This document shows positions 18,888 through 28,258 of a stretch of DNA of 64,000 bases, one piece after another. Source of the stretch: Gracilimonas sp. (GTDB lineage: Bacteria; Bacteroidota; Rhodothermia; Balneolales; Balneolaceae); assembly GCA_022450045.1 (NCBI GenBank), contig JAKURD010000004.1:1-64000 (forward strand), written 5' to 3'. The stretch's first letter is position 1. Each line of letters begins with the position of its first letter. Under the pieces are notes generated by a model. The model was not told where the DNA came from. It saw only the letters and a list, made by a program, of their open reading frames with translations, and did not search any database. A program made the position numbers and the translations under genes.

Positions 18888-19556
18888 ATGCACGCCCCCA
18901 TTTTTGTACCACACATCGATTACGAAGAACATCCCGTAAATGAAATGAAAAAGCGGGCCAGCGATTTCTATGAATTCCTTAAAAAAAGACGGACGGTGCG
19001 TGATTTCTCGGATCGTCCTGTTCCAAGAGAGGTCATCGAAAAATGCCTCCTTGCTGCGGGGACTGCTCCGAATGGAGCCAATAAACAGCCGTGGCATTTT
19101 GTGGTGGTTAGTGATCCTGATGTGAAGAAGAAGATCCGGGTTGAAGCCGAGAAAGAGGAACATGAATTTTATAACCGACGAGCGCCGGAAGACTGGCTGG
19201 ATGATCTCTTTCCGCTTGGAACCGATGAAAACAAACCCTTCCTCGAAAAAGCCCCGTACCTGATCGGCATTTTTGCCCAGAGCTATAACCTTAATAAAAA
19301 CGGAAAAAAGGAGAAACACTACTACGTAAAAGAATCGGTGGGAATTGCCACCGGAATGCTGATCACCGCACTGCACCATTCCGGACTGGCTACACTCACA
19401 CATACTCCAAGCCCCATGGGCTTTTTAAATGAGATCATGGGACGGCCTTCTCATGAAAAATCATTTTTGCTACTGGTAGTGGGATACCCCGAAGATGACG
19501 TAAAGGTGCCTGACATCACTAAGAAATCACTGGAAGAGATCGCGAGTTTTATCTAA
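18888..19556 (+). CDS. nitroreductase-family flavoprotein
   Basis: 222 aa FMN-dependent oxidoreductase. [40 protein letters not shown] is split across the FMN-phosphate-binding Arg motif and the NxQPW-type motif; later [16 protein letters not shown] and the closing [11 protein letters not shown] are standard. The extra N-terminal segment ([16 protein letters not shown]) and the pattern overall resemble the BluB/iodotyrosine-deiodinase branch more than NfsB. The substrate cannot be read from sequence. Confidence 0.88.
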   Translation: MHAPIFVPHIDYEEHPVNEMKKRASDFYEFLKKRRTVRDFSDRPVPREVIEKCLLAAGTAPNGANKQPWHFVVVSDPDVKKKIRVEAEKEEHEFYNRRAPEDWLDDLFPLGTDENKPFLEKAPYLIGIFAQSYNLNKNGKKEKHYYVKESVGIATGMLITALHHSGLATLTHTPSPMGFLNEIMGRPSHEKSFLLLVVGYPEDDVKVPDITKKSLEEIASFI

Positions 19557-19630
19557 CCCTACACTTATCGGCTTTCAAGCTTGTTACTACAAGCCTGCCC
19601 CCTTATTTGTTTTAAGCGTATCTTCACTTC

Positions 19631-20242
19631 ATGAATTCTAAAGATCCCAAGTCAAAGTCTAAGAAATCCACCTTCAGGAAAGAACTCCTGCAATGGGGTG
19701 TCATTTTTGTGATCGGCGCCGGGTTGTACGCCACCGGATATCACACAGAAGTGATCGGGAAGGTGCAAAGCGTGCTGCTTTATACCGGCATCCTTCAACC
19801 TGATACGGATCAGTCCATCCTCCACGGAAGTAAGGCTGATTATAATATGTCCTTGCTCACTTTAGCCGGGGAACGCACCTCTCTTTCTGAGTTTGAGGGA
19901 AAAACTATCTTTATGAATTTATGGGCCACCTGGTGTCCGCCTTGTATTGCCGAGATGCCGAATATCCAGCGTTTGTATGATGATATCAATAATGAGAATA
20001 TCGTGTTTGTGATGGCCTCCCTTGATCAGGATCCTCAGAAAGCCCGTGATTTCATTGCCCGCAAAGGTTTTACTTTTCCGGTTTATTCAGTTTTGAGCAA
20101 ACCCGGCATTTACGACAGCTCTGTAGTTCCAACCACCTATGTTATTTCTCCATCAGGGGATATTGTGATGGAGCATCGCGGAATGGCAAAGTATGATACC
20201 GATGACTTCAAACAGTTTTTAAAGACTATTTCTAACCGTTAG
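19631..20242 (+). CDS. TlpA-like membrane-anchored thioredoxin
   Basis: 203 aa. A single N-terminal membrane segment (LQWGVIFVIGAGLYATGY) anchors a periplasmic thioredoxin-fold domain with the redox motif WATWCPPC (C102, C105), LWATW before it and VPTTYVISPSG with the cis-Pro after it. TlpA/ResA-type proteins reduce disulfides in the periplasm, often for cytochrome c maturation. No cytochrome genes adjoin it, so the client is unknown. Confidence 0.92.
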   Translation: MNSKDPKSKSKKSTFRKELLQWGVIFVIGAGLYATGYHTEVIGKVQSVLLYTGILQPDTDQSILHGSKADYNMSLLTLAGERTSLSEFEGKTIFMNLWATWCPPCIAEMPNIQRLYDDINNENIVFVMASLDQDPQKARDFIARKGFTFPVYSVLSKPGIYDSSVVPTTYVISPSGDIVMEHRGMAKYDTDDFKQFLKTISNR

Positions 20243-20323
20243 AACCACCACTACTTTTTTTCTCGCTGTCCAAAAAAACGTACCTTAGCAGCGAATTGAA
20301 CTATCATTCATCAAAGTCTTTCT

Positions 20324-21385
20324 ATGGAAAAAGTGATCTCCGGCATTCAGCAAATTGGCATCGGCATTCCTGATGTTTATAAGGCAACCGATTGGTACCG
20401 AAAGAATTTCGGTATGGATATCAAGGTTTTTGAAGATGCTGCCACGGCTGAATTAATGCTTCCCTATACCGGTGGAAAAACCCATGACCGTACGGCCATA
20501 CTGACCCTGAATATGAAAGGCGGAGGCGGATTTGAGATCTGGCAATACACAAGCCGAACTCCACAACCAGCTGATTTTGACCTAATGATGGGCGACCTGG
20601 GTATCAATTGCGGAAAGATAAAATCCATAGATGTAGCTAAAACCTTCGAAGAGATGAACGAAGCCGGGCTGGACATCATCACCCCGCTTGAGAAAAACCC
20701 TGCCGGAGATTTCACCTTCTTTGTGAAGGATCTGTATGGCAACATCTGGCAGGTGGTAAAAGGGCTTGAGTTCTTTAAGGAAAAAACCCCTTCTACCACC
20801 GGCGGAGTGGTCGGGGCCGTGATCGGTTCCAAAGATATCGAAAGCGCCAGGGCTCTTTACTCTGATGTTTTAGGATATGATGAAGTAGTATATGATGAAA
20901 CCGCAACCTTTGCTGATTTCATCGGATTACCGGACGGTGATAAAACCTATCGCCGGGTATTGCTTCGGCATTCCAAACCCCGGGAAGGTGGATTTAGTAA
21001 AATGTTTGGCCCAACCGAAATTGAACTTATCGAAGCAAAAGACCATGAGCCAAGAAAGATCTATAAAGATCGTTTCTGGGGAGACCTTGGCTTCATTCAC
21101 CTTTGTTTTGATATTCAGGGAATGGATGCTTTGGAGAAAGAGCTCGAATCCAACGGATTCCCCTTCACCGTAGATTCTGCCAACAGTTTTGATATGGGCG
21201 AAGCCGCCGGCCGATTCACTTATGCGGAAGATCCTGACGGAACCCTCATTGAGTTTGTGGAAACCCATAAAGTACCCATCATGAAAAAGATCGGATGGTA
21301 TATTGATATGACCAAGCGCGATCCCAGAAAAAACCTCCCGAACTGGATGATCGGAGCACTCCGGTTTAGCCGGATGAAGGATTGA
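20324..21385 (+). CDS. two-domain VOC (glyoxalase/dioxygenase fold) protein
   Basis: 353 aa. Two vicinal-oxygen-chelate units are visible: residues about 1-145 (QIGIGIPDVYKATDWYRKN ... FTFFVKDLYGNIWQVV) and about 160-315 (GAVIGSKDIESARALYSDVLGYDEVV ... DPDGTLIEFVETH). The paired layout resembles hydroxyphenylpyruvate-dioxygenase-like or ring-cleaving enzymes, but I do not see enough to name a substrate. The C-terminal tail (about 320-353) is basic. Single gene. Confidence 0.83.
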   Translation: MEKVISGIQQIGIGIPDVYKATDWYRKNFGMDIKVFEDAATAELMLPYTGGKTHDRTAILTLNMKGGGGFEIWQYTSRTPQPADFDLMMGDLGINCGKIKSIDVAKTFEEMNEAGLDIITPLEKNPAGDFTFFVKDLYGNIWQVVKGLEFFKEKTPSTTGGVVGAVIGSKDIESARALYSDVLGYDEVVYDETATFADFIGLPDGDKTYRRVLLRHSKPREGGFSKMFGPTEIELIEAKDHEPRKIYKDRFWGDLGFIHLCFDIQGMDALEKELESNGFPFTVDSANSFDMGEAAGRFTYAEDPDGTLIEFVETHKVPIMKKIGWYIDMTKRDPRKNLPNWMIGALRFSRMKD

Positions 21386-21418
21386 CCCGAGACTTCCTCT
21401 TATAAACGGATGCAGCTA

Positions 21419-21928
21419 TTATTGCCGGTTGTTTTCTCCGGAACTCAAAGGCTTTGCACCTTCCAGCACATCCATTTCTTCTGGGAGAATTTTCTGCAGA
21501 TACGAAGCGTTTTGCGTAGTGTCGTACTGAACCCGATACTTCTTGTTTTCTTTGTACAGTTCCACCATACCGGTCAGCCGGCCATCTCGCAACAGCAGGG
21601 TAGCGAGGCCTGTTTCTTTATTTCCTATGTTAGCTGAAATGGTCGTAATTCCGGGGATGGTTTCCTGAACACGGCGCACATCTAACGTTAAAGCCATCTC
21701 CCGATTTGTTGTTGTGATCTCAAAAGTATCTCCCCTTTTTAAAGAGCTTAGAAATTCCAAATTCGTTTCAAAGTAATATTTTTCAGCTGATAAGGTATCT
21801 GGCACCACGCTCTGAGTAGGATGCACCTCTTCCGTGACGTTCCCTTCTTTTCCCTGCTCCTTCTTTGTACAGCAGAAAAGAGAAAGCACTAAAACCAAAG
21901 TGATGAATACGGGAGTTATTTTTTTCAT
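21419..21928 (-). CDS. putative lipoprotein, unknown function
   Basis: 169 aa. Lipoprotein-type signal peptide (VFITLVLVLSLFCC, two adjacent Cys at the lipobox). The mature part is hydrophilic, with TTISANIGNKETGLATLLLRDGRLTGMVELYKENKKYRV, which suggests a small beta-rich domain. I do not recognise a family. Convergent with the VOC gene. Confidence 0.7.
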   Translation of the reverse strand: MKKITPVFITLVLVLSLFCCTKKEQGKEGNVTEEVHPTQSVVPDTLSAEKYYFETNLEFLSSLKRGDTFEITTTNREMALTLDVRRVQETIPGITTISANIGNKETGLATLLLRDGRLTGMVELYKENKKYRVQYDTTQNASYLQKILPEEMDVLEGAKPLSSGENNRQ

Positions 21929-21937
21929 TCTATTTTA

Positions 21938-22070
21938 GTGTGCGTTCAATATAATTATCCTCGTTAAAACCTTTCAGGCATGGTCTGCCGGCTCCAAGTC
22001 CGTCTGACCGATTGGCTGCTTAGGGCTCTGTTCTATGAAGGGCTTAGCTGCATATTCTGAGCCTGTTTCA
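21938..22070 (-). repeat. TIR element, core type C, degraded copy
   Basis: Shares most of its length with 36952-37100: ATAATTATCCTCG(C/T)TAAA, a GCCTGAC/TCTGACC block, and GCCTGTTTCATCG. Only the left terminal repeat survives, in worn form (GTGCGTTCAATATAATTAT). It starts within 5 bases of the stop codon of the broken T9SS gene. Confidence 0.65.
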
Positions 22071-22073
22071 TCG

Positions 22074-23112
22074 TTATTTTAGTAACATCATTTTGTGGGT
22101 TAAAAATTGTGATCCCGCCCGTAGCCGATATATATAAACTCCGCTTGATAAATTATCAGCATTAAATATGATTTCATGTTCGCCCTAGTTCTTCCTCTGA
22201 TTCAGTAGTGTCGCTACTTTTTGCCCCTGCACATTGTAAACCGTTAGCTTCACATTCTCTGGCTCTGATAAATTAAACCGTATCGTAGTAAATGGATTAA
22301 ATGGATTGGGATAATTTTGGTTCAGGCTGACCTGCTTTGGAAATTCGCCGGGCTCGTTAGAAACCATTTCATTAACCGTTAAGGTAACAGGGATTCCAAA
22401 TTCAGGGTTTTCCGGGTCGTTGGTCGTAACTTTCAAGAGGGTTTCGTAAGTGCTGGAATCAATTCCTTCGGTGTTGAATGTTAACTCAAGCTGGCTTGAC
22501 TCTCCTTCCAGAGACACGCCGCTCATTGAAGGAACAGAAAGCCATTCATAGGGTGCTGCCAGCTGTTTTACTCCAATATTGTCAACATCCAAATATGTTC
22601 CTGAAACCTGGTTCCGATGCAGTATTTGTACTAAACCAGGTGTGAATCCTTCCAGAAAACTGTTTTGAGAAATCAAGTTTCCATTATATATAATAGTAGT
22701 CAATAGTTTCGTTAGAAATGTTGTACGCGATTTTCAACTCTCCATATACATCTGGTGATACGCTGGCCCCGGTACCAAAAAAGGATACTTGCCCCGTCTC
22801 ATTTTCATCAGCTGCAAATATAGTTTCATTGGCAATAATCACTCCGCTTGAAAACCCGCCGGTTTTCCCATCAAAAATGTAAAAGTCATAGGTCTCGCTT
22901 GTGTTTGAAACCAAAAAATTAACTCCTTTTTTGAAAGCAGGGTTGCTGAATATTTCGTTGTTCAGTGAATAATACGTTTTCTTTGTGTTTCCAGAATTTG
23001 CTTTGGCACTGGAAGAGGTTACTGCATTAAGTAAAAAATTCTGTTGAGCCGTTGCACTTGTCGATGACAAGCAGATTCCAACAAACGTTAAGTCAATGAT
23101 TTTAATTTTCAT
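22074..23112 (-). pseudogene. T9SS-targeted secreted protein, broken by a frameshift and a stop
   Basis: Reading leftward, the first part (23112 to about 22695) has a signal peptide and YDFYIFDGKTGGF. It runs out at TATATATAATGG; restoring one T continues in frame as YIYNGNLISQNSFLEGF. The second part contains LNQNYPNPFNPFTTIRF, the start of a type IX secretion sorting domain, then reaches an in-frame TAG at 22185-22187. Past this stop the same frame goes on as GEHEIIFNADNLSSGVYIY and RLRAGSQFLTHKMMLLK to a proper TAA at 22074, a complete sorting-domain ending. Two lesions therefore inactivate it. The original protein (about 345 aa) would have been exported through T9SS; its function is unknown. 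Confidence 0.85.
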
Positions 23113-23168
23113 AGAAAGTTATTTGATCTTTGAATTAATATCACAAATCCATCTGAATAAAACCGAAT

Positions 23169-24302
23169 TTAAGCAAACCGATCCGCCAACCTGTTGATCA
23201 AATAACCACTTTCTTCAAGTGCTTGCGTAGCAAACTTCCCGAAGAAATCGGTCACGCCTTCAAATTCTTTTATAAATCCCTCCCGGTCATTTTCTTTGAC
23301 CAATATTGCGAGTTTTTTATGATGATTGAAGAACTTTATCAGCAGGTCCCGGCGCTCTTTGTTGGCAAATACGATATCCGCATAGAGCTCAGCATCCTGG
23401 GCAAAAATTCGGCCAGTCATCATCAACTCAGCACGATAAATAGGTGAAGAATAGTCCAGCATATCAGCAGGCTTCAGGTCATATTCTTCCATAAATGATC
23501 CATGAAGCAACGCCACAAAATGACGAAGCCCTTGTACCAGATGCATTACATGATCATGTTTTTCGGGATCTGCCTCTATTACCCGCATTCCCCAGAGTTC
23601 ACATTGATCTTTGAACCAATTCGCTTTATTCCCATCTCTTGCATCACAAAAGACCATGAGCTGTTTGGAAAGATTCTGGACATCCGGGCCATGCATGGGA
23701 TGAAGTCCAACCACAGGACCTTCATGGGCTTTAAGCATGGCATTTATCGGGTTGGATTTATTACTTGTGAAATCAGCCAGGATGGTCTCTTTATTCAGGC
23801 GACCGCTTAAACGCTCTATCACACTTTCAGTCACGTTGATAGGAACCGTAACAATCACCATATCCAGTTTCGGTACCCATTCCTCCAGTTCGTACCAATT
23901 GCTTTTATCAATAGAATAGGTAATATGGCCTGTCTGCTCCGCCATTCTTTTATATAGTTTACCCATTCCTCCTTCCCCGCCAATAAGTAAAATATGCTTG
24001 GGTTTATCGGTAGCAATTGGAAATGTTTCCTGAGATTGGGTTGCTCGCGAAGCCGTCATGATCATCCTTAAAAAGTCTTCGGCCCAATCCGGATCGATCC
24101 CCTTGTTCTTCGCCAGTTCTTTGAAGGCTTTGGTTTTTTCTTCTTCACGAGCCGGAACAAAAACAGGAAGCTGATTTTCTACTTTTCGTTTAATTACGTC
24201 ACGTACAATATCACCCCGCTCTGAAAGCAAGTCTAATATTTTTTCGTCTATTTCGTCTATCCTTTTTCGGGGTGATTCTAATTCTTTATGTCGATGAGAC
24301 AT
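23169..24302 (-). CDS. tyrA: bifunctional chorismate mutase / prephenate dehydrogenase
   Basis: 377 aa. Residues about 1-95 are an AroQ chorismate mutase helix bundle (RKRIDEIDEKILDLLSERGDIV). The rest is a prephenate dehydrogenase with the NAD-binding GGEGGMGKLYKRM, VIVTVPINVTESVIERL, GLHPMHGPDV, LRHFVALLHGSF and SSPIYRAELMMTGRIFAQD. The fusion order and many residues match E. coli TyrA (373 aa) closely. It makes 4-hydroxyphenylpyruvate for tyrosine from chorismate. Most Bacteroidota-type organisms use differently arranged enzymes, so horizontal acquisition is possible. Single gene, divergent from uvrB. Confidence 0.93.
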   Translation of the reverse strand: MSHRHKELESPRKRIDEIDEKILDLLSERGDIVRDVIKRKVENQLPVFVPAREEEKTKAFKELAKNKGIDPDWAEDFLRMIMTASRATQSQETFPIATDKPKHILLIGGEGGMGKLYKRMAEQTGHITYSIDKSNWYELEEWVPKLDMVIVTVPINVTESVIERLSGRLNKETILADFTSNKSNPINAMLKAHEGPVVGLHPMHGPDVQNLSKQLMVFCDARDGNKANWFKDQCELWGMRVIEADPEKHDHVMHLVQGLRHFVALLHGSFMEEYDLKPADMLDYSSPIYRAELMMTGRIFAQDAELYADIVFANKERRDLLIKFFNHHKKLAILVKENDREGFIKEFEGVTDFFGKFATQALEESGYLINRLADRFA

Positions 24303-24518
24303 TTTCCTTTTCTTTTATTGGCCACTAAAATCCTGCTAAAAATTAGTCCACAGGTTAGAACATCATTTCAAACCCATCAACCTTTTCTTTTAATAAAGCA
24401 ATTGATTGATGATGGAATTTAATGCTCTTTTTTATGTTTTAGTGTCTTAGCGGCGTTAGTATTTATAATAATATCGTTTCCTAAGTTACATCACAGTTTG
24501 TACCTTTAAAAGGTCTTT

Positions 24519-26570
24519 ATGTCTCAATTTAAACTTCACTCACCATACAAACCTGCGGGCGATCAGCCCTCCGCCATAGCTGAGCTTTCGGAAGGACTTA
24601 CTGCAGGCGATAAATTCCAGACTTTACTTGGCATAACCGGTTCCGGTAAAACCAGAACGGTGGCCAATGTGATCGAGAATGTACAGAAACCAACCCTGGT
24701 GATGAGCCATAACAAAACTCTGGCAGCACAGCTTTACCGTGAGTTGAGTGATTTCTTTCCAGAGAATCGGGTAGAATTTTTCATCTCCTATTACGACTAC
24801 TACCAGCCGGAAGCCTATATGTCTTCTCAGGATAAGTACATCGAAAAGGATCTTTCGATAAATGAAGAGATACAGCGATTGCGTTTGCGGGCTACAAGTT
24901 CATTGCTTTCCGGTCGGCGGGATGTGATCATTGTTTCTTCAGTGAGCTGTATCTATGGCATCGGATCTCCTTCGGAATATGAGAAACTCATTCTTACTTT
25001 AAAAACCGGACAGGAAATACCACGGAATACCATTTTATATGATCTCGTTGACCTTCATTACAACCGCAATGATCTTGAATTCAAGCGCGGTACATTTCGC
25101 GTTCGGGGTGATGTGATCGATGTTTACCCTGCTTATTCGGATGAGGGTTTACGTATCACTCAATGGGGTGATGAGATCGAATCACTTCAGCTTTTTAATG
25201 TTGATGATGGATCTATCATAGAAAATGTAGATGAATTCAAAGTTTACCCGGCTTCCCATTACGTGACTTCCAAAGAGCGTCTTGAAACTTCTATTCAGCA
25301 AATCAGGGAAGAGCTGGAGTGGCGCCGGCAAATTTTGATCGATGAGGAGAAATTCCTTGAAGCCAAGCGAATTGAACAGCGCACTTTGTTTGATATTGAG
25401 ATGATACAGGAGATCGGTTATTGCTCCGGCATCGAGAATTATTCCCGCTATCTGAGTGCCCGCAAACCCGGAGAGCGCCCTTATTGCTTGCTCGATTATT
25501 TCCCTGACGATTACCTTGTTGTGGTTGATGAAAGCCACCAAACTATCCCGCAAATTTCAGCCATGTACGGCGGCGACCGATCCCGAAAAGTTGAGCTGGT
25601 AGAACATGGGTTCCGTCTTCCTTCCGCTTTAGACAATCGCCCTCTTACTTTTGATGAGTGGGAGGAACTGGTAAATCAGGTTATTTTTGTCAGTGCTACT
25701 CCCAGTGATTACGAACTGGAGAAATCGGGCGGAGTTTATACTGAGCAGATCATTCGTCCAACCGGCTTGATGGAACCTGAAATTGAGATCCGGCCTTTAG
25801 GAAGCCAGGTAGATGACTTGCTTGCTGAAATTCAGGAGCGGGTTGAGAAAAAAGAACGCGTGCTGGTTATTACCCTGACCAAGCGATTGAGTGAAGAGCT
25901 CAGTGAATACCTCAAGAACCTGGGCGTCAGTGCGGCCTACATGCACAGTGAATTAAACGCCCTTGAAAGAATCGAAGTTTTATATAAATTCCGCCGCGGT
26001 GATTTTGACGTATTGGTAGGCATTAATTTGCTTCGCGAAGGAATCGATATTCCTGAACTGAGCCTGGTAGCGATCATGGATGCAGATAAGGAGGGCTTCC
26101 TTCGTTCGGAGACTTCACTGTTTCAGATCGTTGGTCGTGCTGCCCGAAATGTTGGAGGAAAAGCTATTTTATATGCTGATAAAGTCACGAAAAGTATTCA
26201 AAAAGTGGTGGACGAAACACGAAGGCGGCGTAAAGTACAGGAAGAGTATAATGAGAAGCACGGCATCACACCGGAAACCATCAAAAAGGAATTAAAGCCT
26301 TTGGTTGACCCCGCTCTGATATCAAATAAAAGCTTCGACTTTGCCAAACCGGGCGGTGAAGCCGATGATAAAGCGCTTGAAGTGGTTAAGGTTGCTGAAG
26401 AAGGTATTCAGTATAAAGCCAGTCCGGCCATGAAAGAAGTTACTTTTGAAAACAAGGATAAACTGATCGAGCATCTTCGCGAAACGATGTACCATGCCGC
26501 CAAGAATATGGAGTTTGAAGAAGCTGCCCGGATCAGGGATCAAATAGCACAACTGGAAGACGAACTTTAG
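24519..26570 (+). CDS. uvrB: excinuclease ABC subunit B
   Basis: 683 aa, typical UvrB length. It is the damage-verifying helicase-like subunit of nucleotide excision repair, partner of UvrA (9.3-12.1 kb). Motifs: Walker A GITGSGKT, the beta-hairpin region YYDYYQPEAYMSSQDKYIEK, DESH, QIVGRAARN, and a C-terminal UVR domain (LRETMYHAAKNMEFEEAARIRDQI) that contacts UvrC. Not adjacent to uvrA or uvrC. Confidence 0.98.
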   Translation: MSQFKLHSPYKPAGDQPSAIAELSEGLTAGDKFQTLLGITGSGKTRTVANVIENVQKPTLVMSHNKTLAAQLYRELSDFFPENRVEFFISYYDYYQPEAYMSSQDKYIEKDLSINEEIQRLRLRATSSLLSGRRDVIIVSSVSCIYGIGSPSEYEKLILTLKTGQEIPRNTILYDLVDLHYNRNDLEFKRGTFRVRGDVIDVYPAYSDEGLRITQWGDEIESLQLFNVDDGSIIENVDEFKVYPASHYVTSKERLETSIQQIREELEWRRQILIDEEKFLEAKRIEQRTLFDIEMIQEIGYCSGIENYSRYLSARKPGERPYCLLDYFPDDYLVVVDESHQTIPQISAMYGGDRSRKVELVEHGFRLPSALDNRPLTFDEWEELVNQVIFVSATPSDYELEKSGGVYTEQIIRPTGLMEPEIEIRPLGSQVDDLLAEIQERVEKKERVLVITLTKRLSEELSEYLKNLGVSAAYMHSELNALERIEVLYKFRRGDFDVLVGINLLREGIDIPELSLVAIMDADKEGFLRSETSLFQIVGRAARNVGGKAILYADKVTKSIQKVVDETRRRRKVQEEYNEKHGITPETIKKELKPLVDPALISNKSFDFAKPGGEADDKALEVVKVAEEGIQYKASPAMKEVTFENKDKLIEHLRETMYHAAKNMEFEEAARIRDQIAQLEDEL

Positions 26571-26572
26571 TT

Positions 26573-26611
26573 GGTTAATGGTTATTCGTTATTTGTAGAA
26601 TACCATTAACC
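26573..26611. terminator. inverted repeat after uvrB
   Basis: GGTTAATGGTTATTC pairs with GAATACCATTAACC (one bulged base) two bases after the uvrB stop. There is no clear T-run, so its role as a terminator is tentative. Confidence 0.5.
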
Positions 26612-26638
26612 CTTTAACTTTATACTAATAACTAACAC

Positions 26639-27205
26639 ATGAAAGGCACGATCGAGTTTTTGAAATCATTTGCAACGGATAAAGATGTTGCTTCTATTAC
26701 CCCATCCTCAAAATACTGTGTACGGAAACTTTGTGAGCATATTGATTTTTCCACTACCGATGTGATCGTAGAATATGGTGGGGGAACCGGTGTTTTTACA
26801 AAACACTTTCTCAAAAGAATGAGACCCGATGCCCGGCTTTTCGTTTTAGAAACCAATGATAATTTTGCAAAGCTCCTCAATAAAATTGATGACAACCGCA
26901 TTACTGTTTTCCATGAATCTGTTGAGGATATTTTAGATTTCCTCCCTGAAGATGTAACCGGGAATGTAGATCATGTGGTTTCCGGAATCCCCTTTTCTTT
27001 TTTCGATTGGGAAATAAAAATGGATATTCTCACCAAAACAAGGCAAGTATTACGTAAAGACGGTTCTTTTCTTGCCTACCAAACCTCCGGCCATTTGAAA
27101 GAACCGCTGACTGAGGCTTTCGGTAATTACACTACTGAATTCTGCTGGAAAAATATCCCGCCTTATTTTATTTATGATGCTAAAAATAGGGCTGATTCCG
27201 TTTAG
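26639..27205 (+). CDS. class I SAM-dependent methyltransferase (phospholipid N-methyltransferase-like)
   Basis: 188 aa. The SAM-binding motif I is VEYGGGTGVFT, preceded by SITPSSKYCVRKLCEHID. That layout (F..(F)..D....ASITPSS) and the later VVSGIPFSFF are typical of the PmtA-like/rRNA-dimethylase-like group seen in many Gram-negatives. It may methylate phosphatidylethanolamine, but the small size leaves the substrate open. It ends two bases before the convergent membrane-protein gene. Confidence 0.78.
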   Translation: MKGTIEFLKSFATDKDVASITPSSKYCVRKLCEHIDFSTTDVIVEYGGGTGVFTKHFLKRMRPDARLFVLETNDNFAKLLNKIDDNRITVFHESVEDILDFLPEDVTGNVDHVVSGIPFSFFDWEIKMDILTKTRQVLRKDGSFLAYQTSGHLKEPLTEAFGNYTTEFCWKNIPPYFIYDAKNRADSV

Positions 27206-27206
27206 A

Positions 27207-27692
27207 TCACTCAATAATGATCTCTCCATCACTCGTTTCCTTAGGGCCTCTGTTTTTCCACTGTTTATAGAATTGGATGAGATTTGAAACGGAATAGACC
27301 AGCATAAAGAAGGCAATGAAATAAGCCACAGAATCGGGATTCATTATAATAAGAATGGCAATGATTAAAGTGAGTATCCCCAGAAAGCTCAGCTGAAAAG
27401 AGAAGAGCATGATGAGCCCAAATAACCCCAGGAACCCGGCGAAGGTAAAGGGGATGAGTTCCGGGAAAATAAAGATCAAAGCACCGGCAACTATGGGTAA
27501 TGCTGCAACCGCTCCCGGAAATTTAAATGCCAGAAACATCAACCCAAGAGCAAGCAAATAGCCGCCGGCGATCAGATACAGGAAATTTGGGAAAACCAAT
27601 GTCAAAACCCCGGTTGTCAGTGTAAGCAAGGCATTAATGAGTTGGCGTTCTTTGGATTTTTGCTCTTTACCTATTTGGATATTAAAGATCAT
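27207..27692 (-). CDS. DUF308/HdeD- or DUF3096-like membrane protein
   Basis: 161 aa, six hydrophobic segments in three similar helical pairs: LTLTTGVLTLVFPNFLYLIAGGY, ALPIVAGALIFIFPELIPFTFAG and GILTLIIAILIIMNPDSVAYFIA. Each has the G-x-L-x(3)-P pattern of HdeD/DUF3096 units, so the protein is an internal triplication. Inner membrane; HdeD relatives are tied to acid resistance, but no role is assignable here. Confidence 0.72.
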   Translation of the reverse strand: MIFNIQIGKEQKSKERQLINALLTLTTGVLTLVFPNFLYLIAGGYLLALGLMFLAFKFPGAVAALPIVAGALIFIFPELIPFTFAGFLGLFGLIMLFSFQLSFLGILTLIIAILIIMNPDSVAYFIAFFMLVYSVSNLIQFYKQWKNRGPKETSDGEIIIE

Positions 27693-27755
27693 TCCGTCTC
27701 CATTCGTTCATTTACATAAAATGTAGCCTAAAGATTTGAAAAATAGAACTGAAAC

Positions 27756-28208
27756 TTACTCTTCTTTTCCAACCCCAAGCTTCTTACAAATGGAAGCCAG
27801 TTGCTCTTTTTCTTCGGAGGTAAGTACAGAGAATTCTTCTTTGATCTTTTCCAGGTGCTGTGGAAAAAAATCTTCAATAAAATCACGGCCTTTTTTGGTC
27901 AGGCTTATAATAACTGCCCGACGATCGTTGGGATCTGTTTTCTTTTCTACCAAACCATTTTTTTGAAGGTTGTCGATCACCAGCGTGATATTTCCTCCAC
28001 TTTTAAGCAATTTCTGGCCAAGTTCTCTCTGGTTTAGCGGGCCAAGATGAAGCAACGCTTCTAATGTTCCAAATTGACTGATCGTTAGATTTGCATCGGA
28101 GAGATGGCGTGAAAGCCGCCCATTTATACTTTCACTCGCACGGGTAAGCTTTATAAACGCATTCAGCGTTTTCCGGACTTCCTTATTTCCTTTAAAATGT
28201 GTTCCCAT
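27756..28208 (-). CDS. MarR-family transcriptional regulator
   Basis: 150 aa winged-helix repressor-type protein. Recognition-helix region NLTISQFGTLEALLHLGPLNQRELGQKL and wing KKTDPNDRRAVIISLTKKG are typical of MarR. Members usually repress an adjacent efflux or stress gene and release DNA on binding phenolic ligands; the adjacent genes here (HdeD-like, xth) give no clear target. Confidence 0.92.
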   Translation of the reverse strand: MGTHFKGNKEVRKTLNAFIKLTRASESINGRLSRHLSDANLTISQFGTLEALLHLGPLNQRELGQKLLKSGGNITLVIDNLQKNGLVEKKTDPNDRRAVIISLTKKGRDFIEDFFPQHLEKIKEEFSVLTSEEKEQLASICKKLGVGKEE

Positions 28209-28258
28209 AATTTATTGTTTGATACACGCCCAACAGGTTATTGCCGGTCTTCGTTTAC

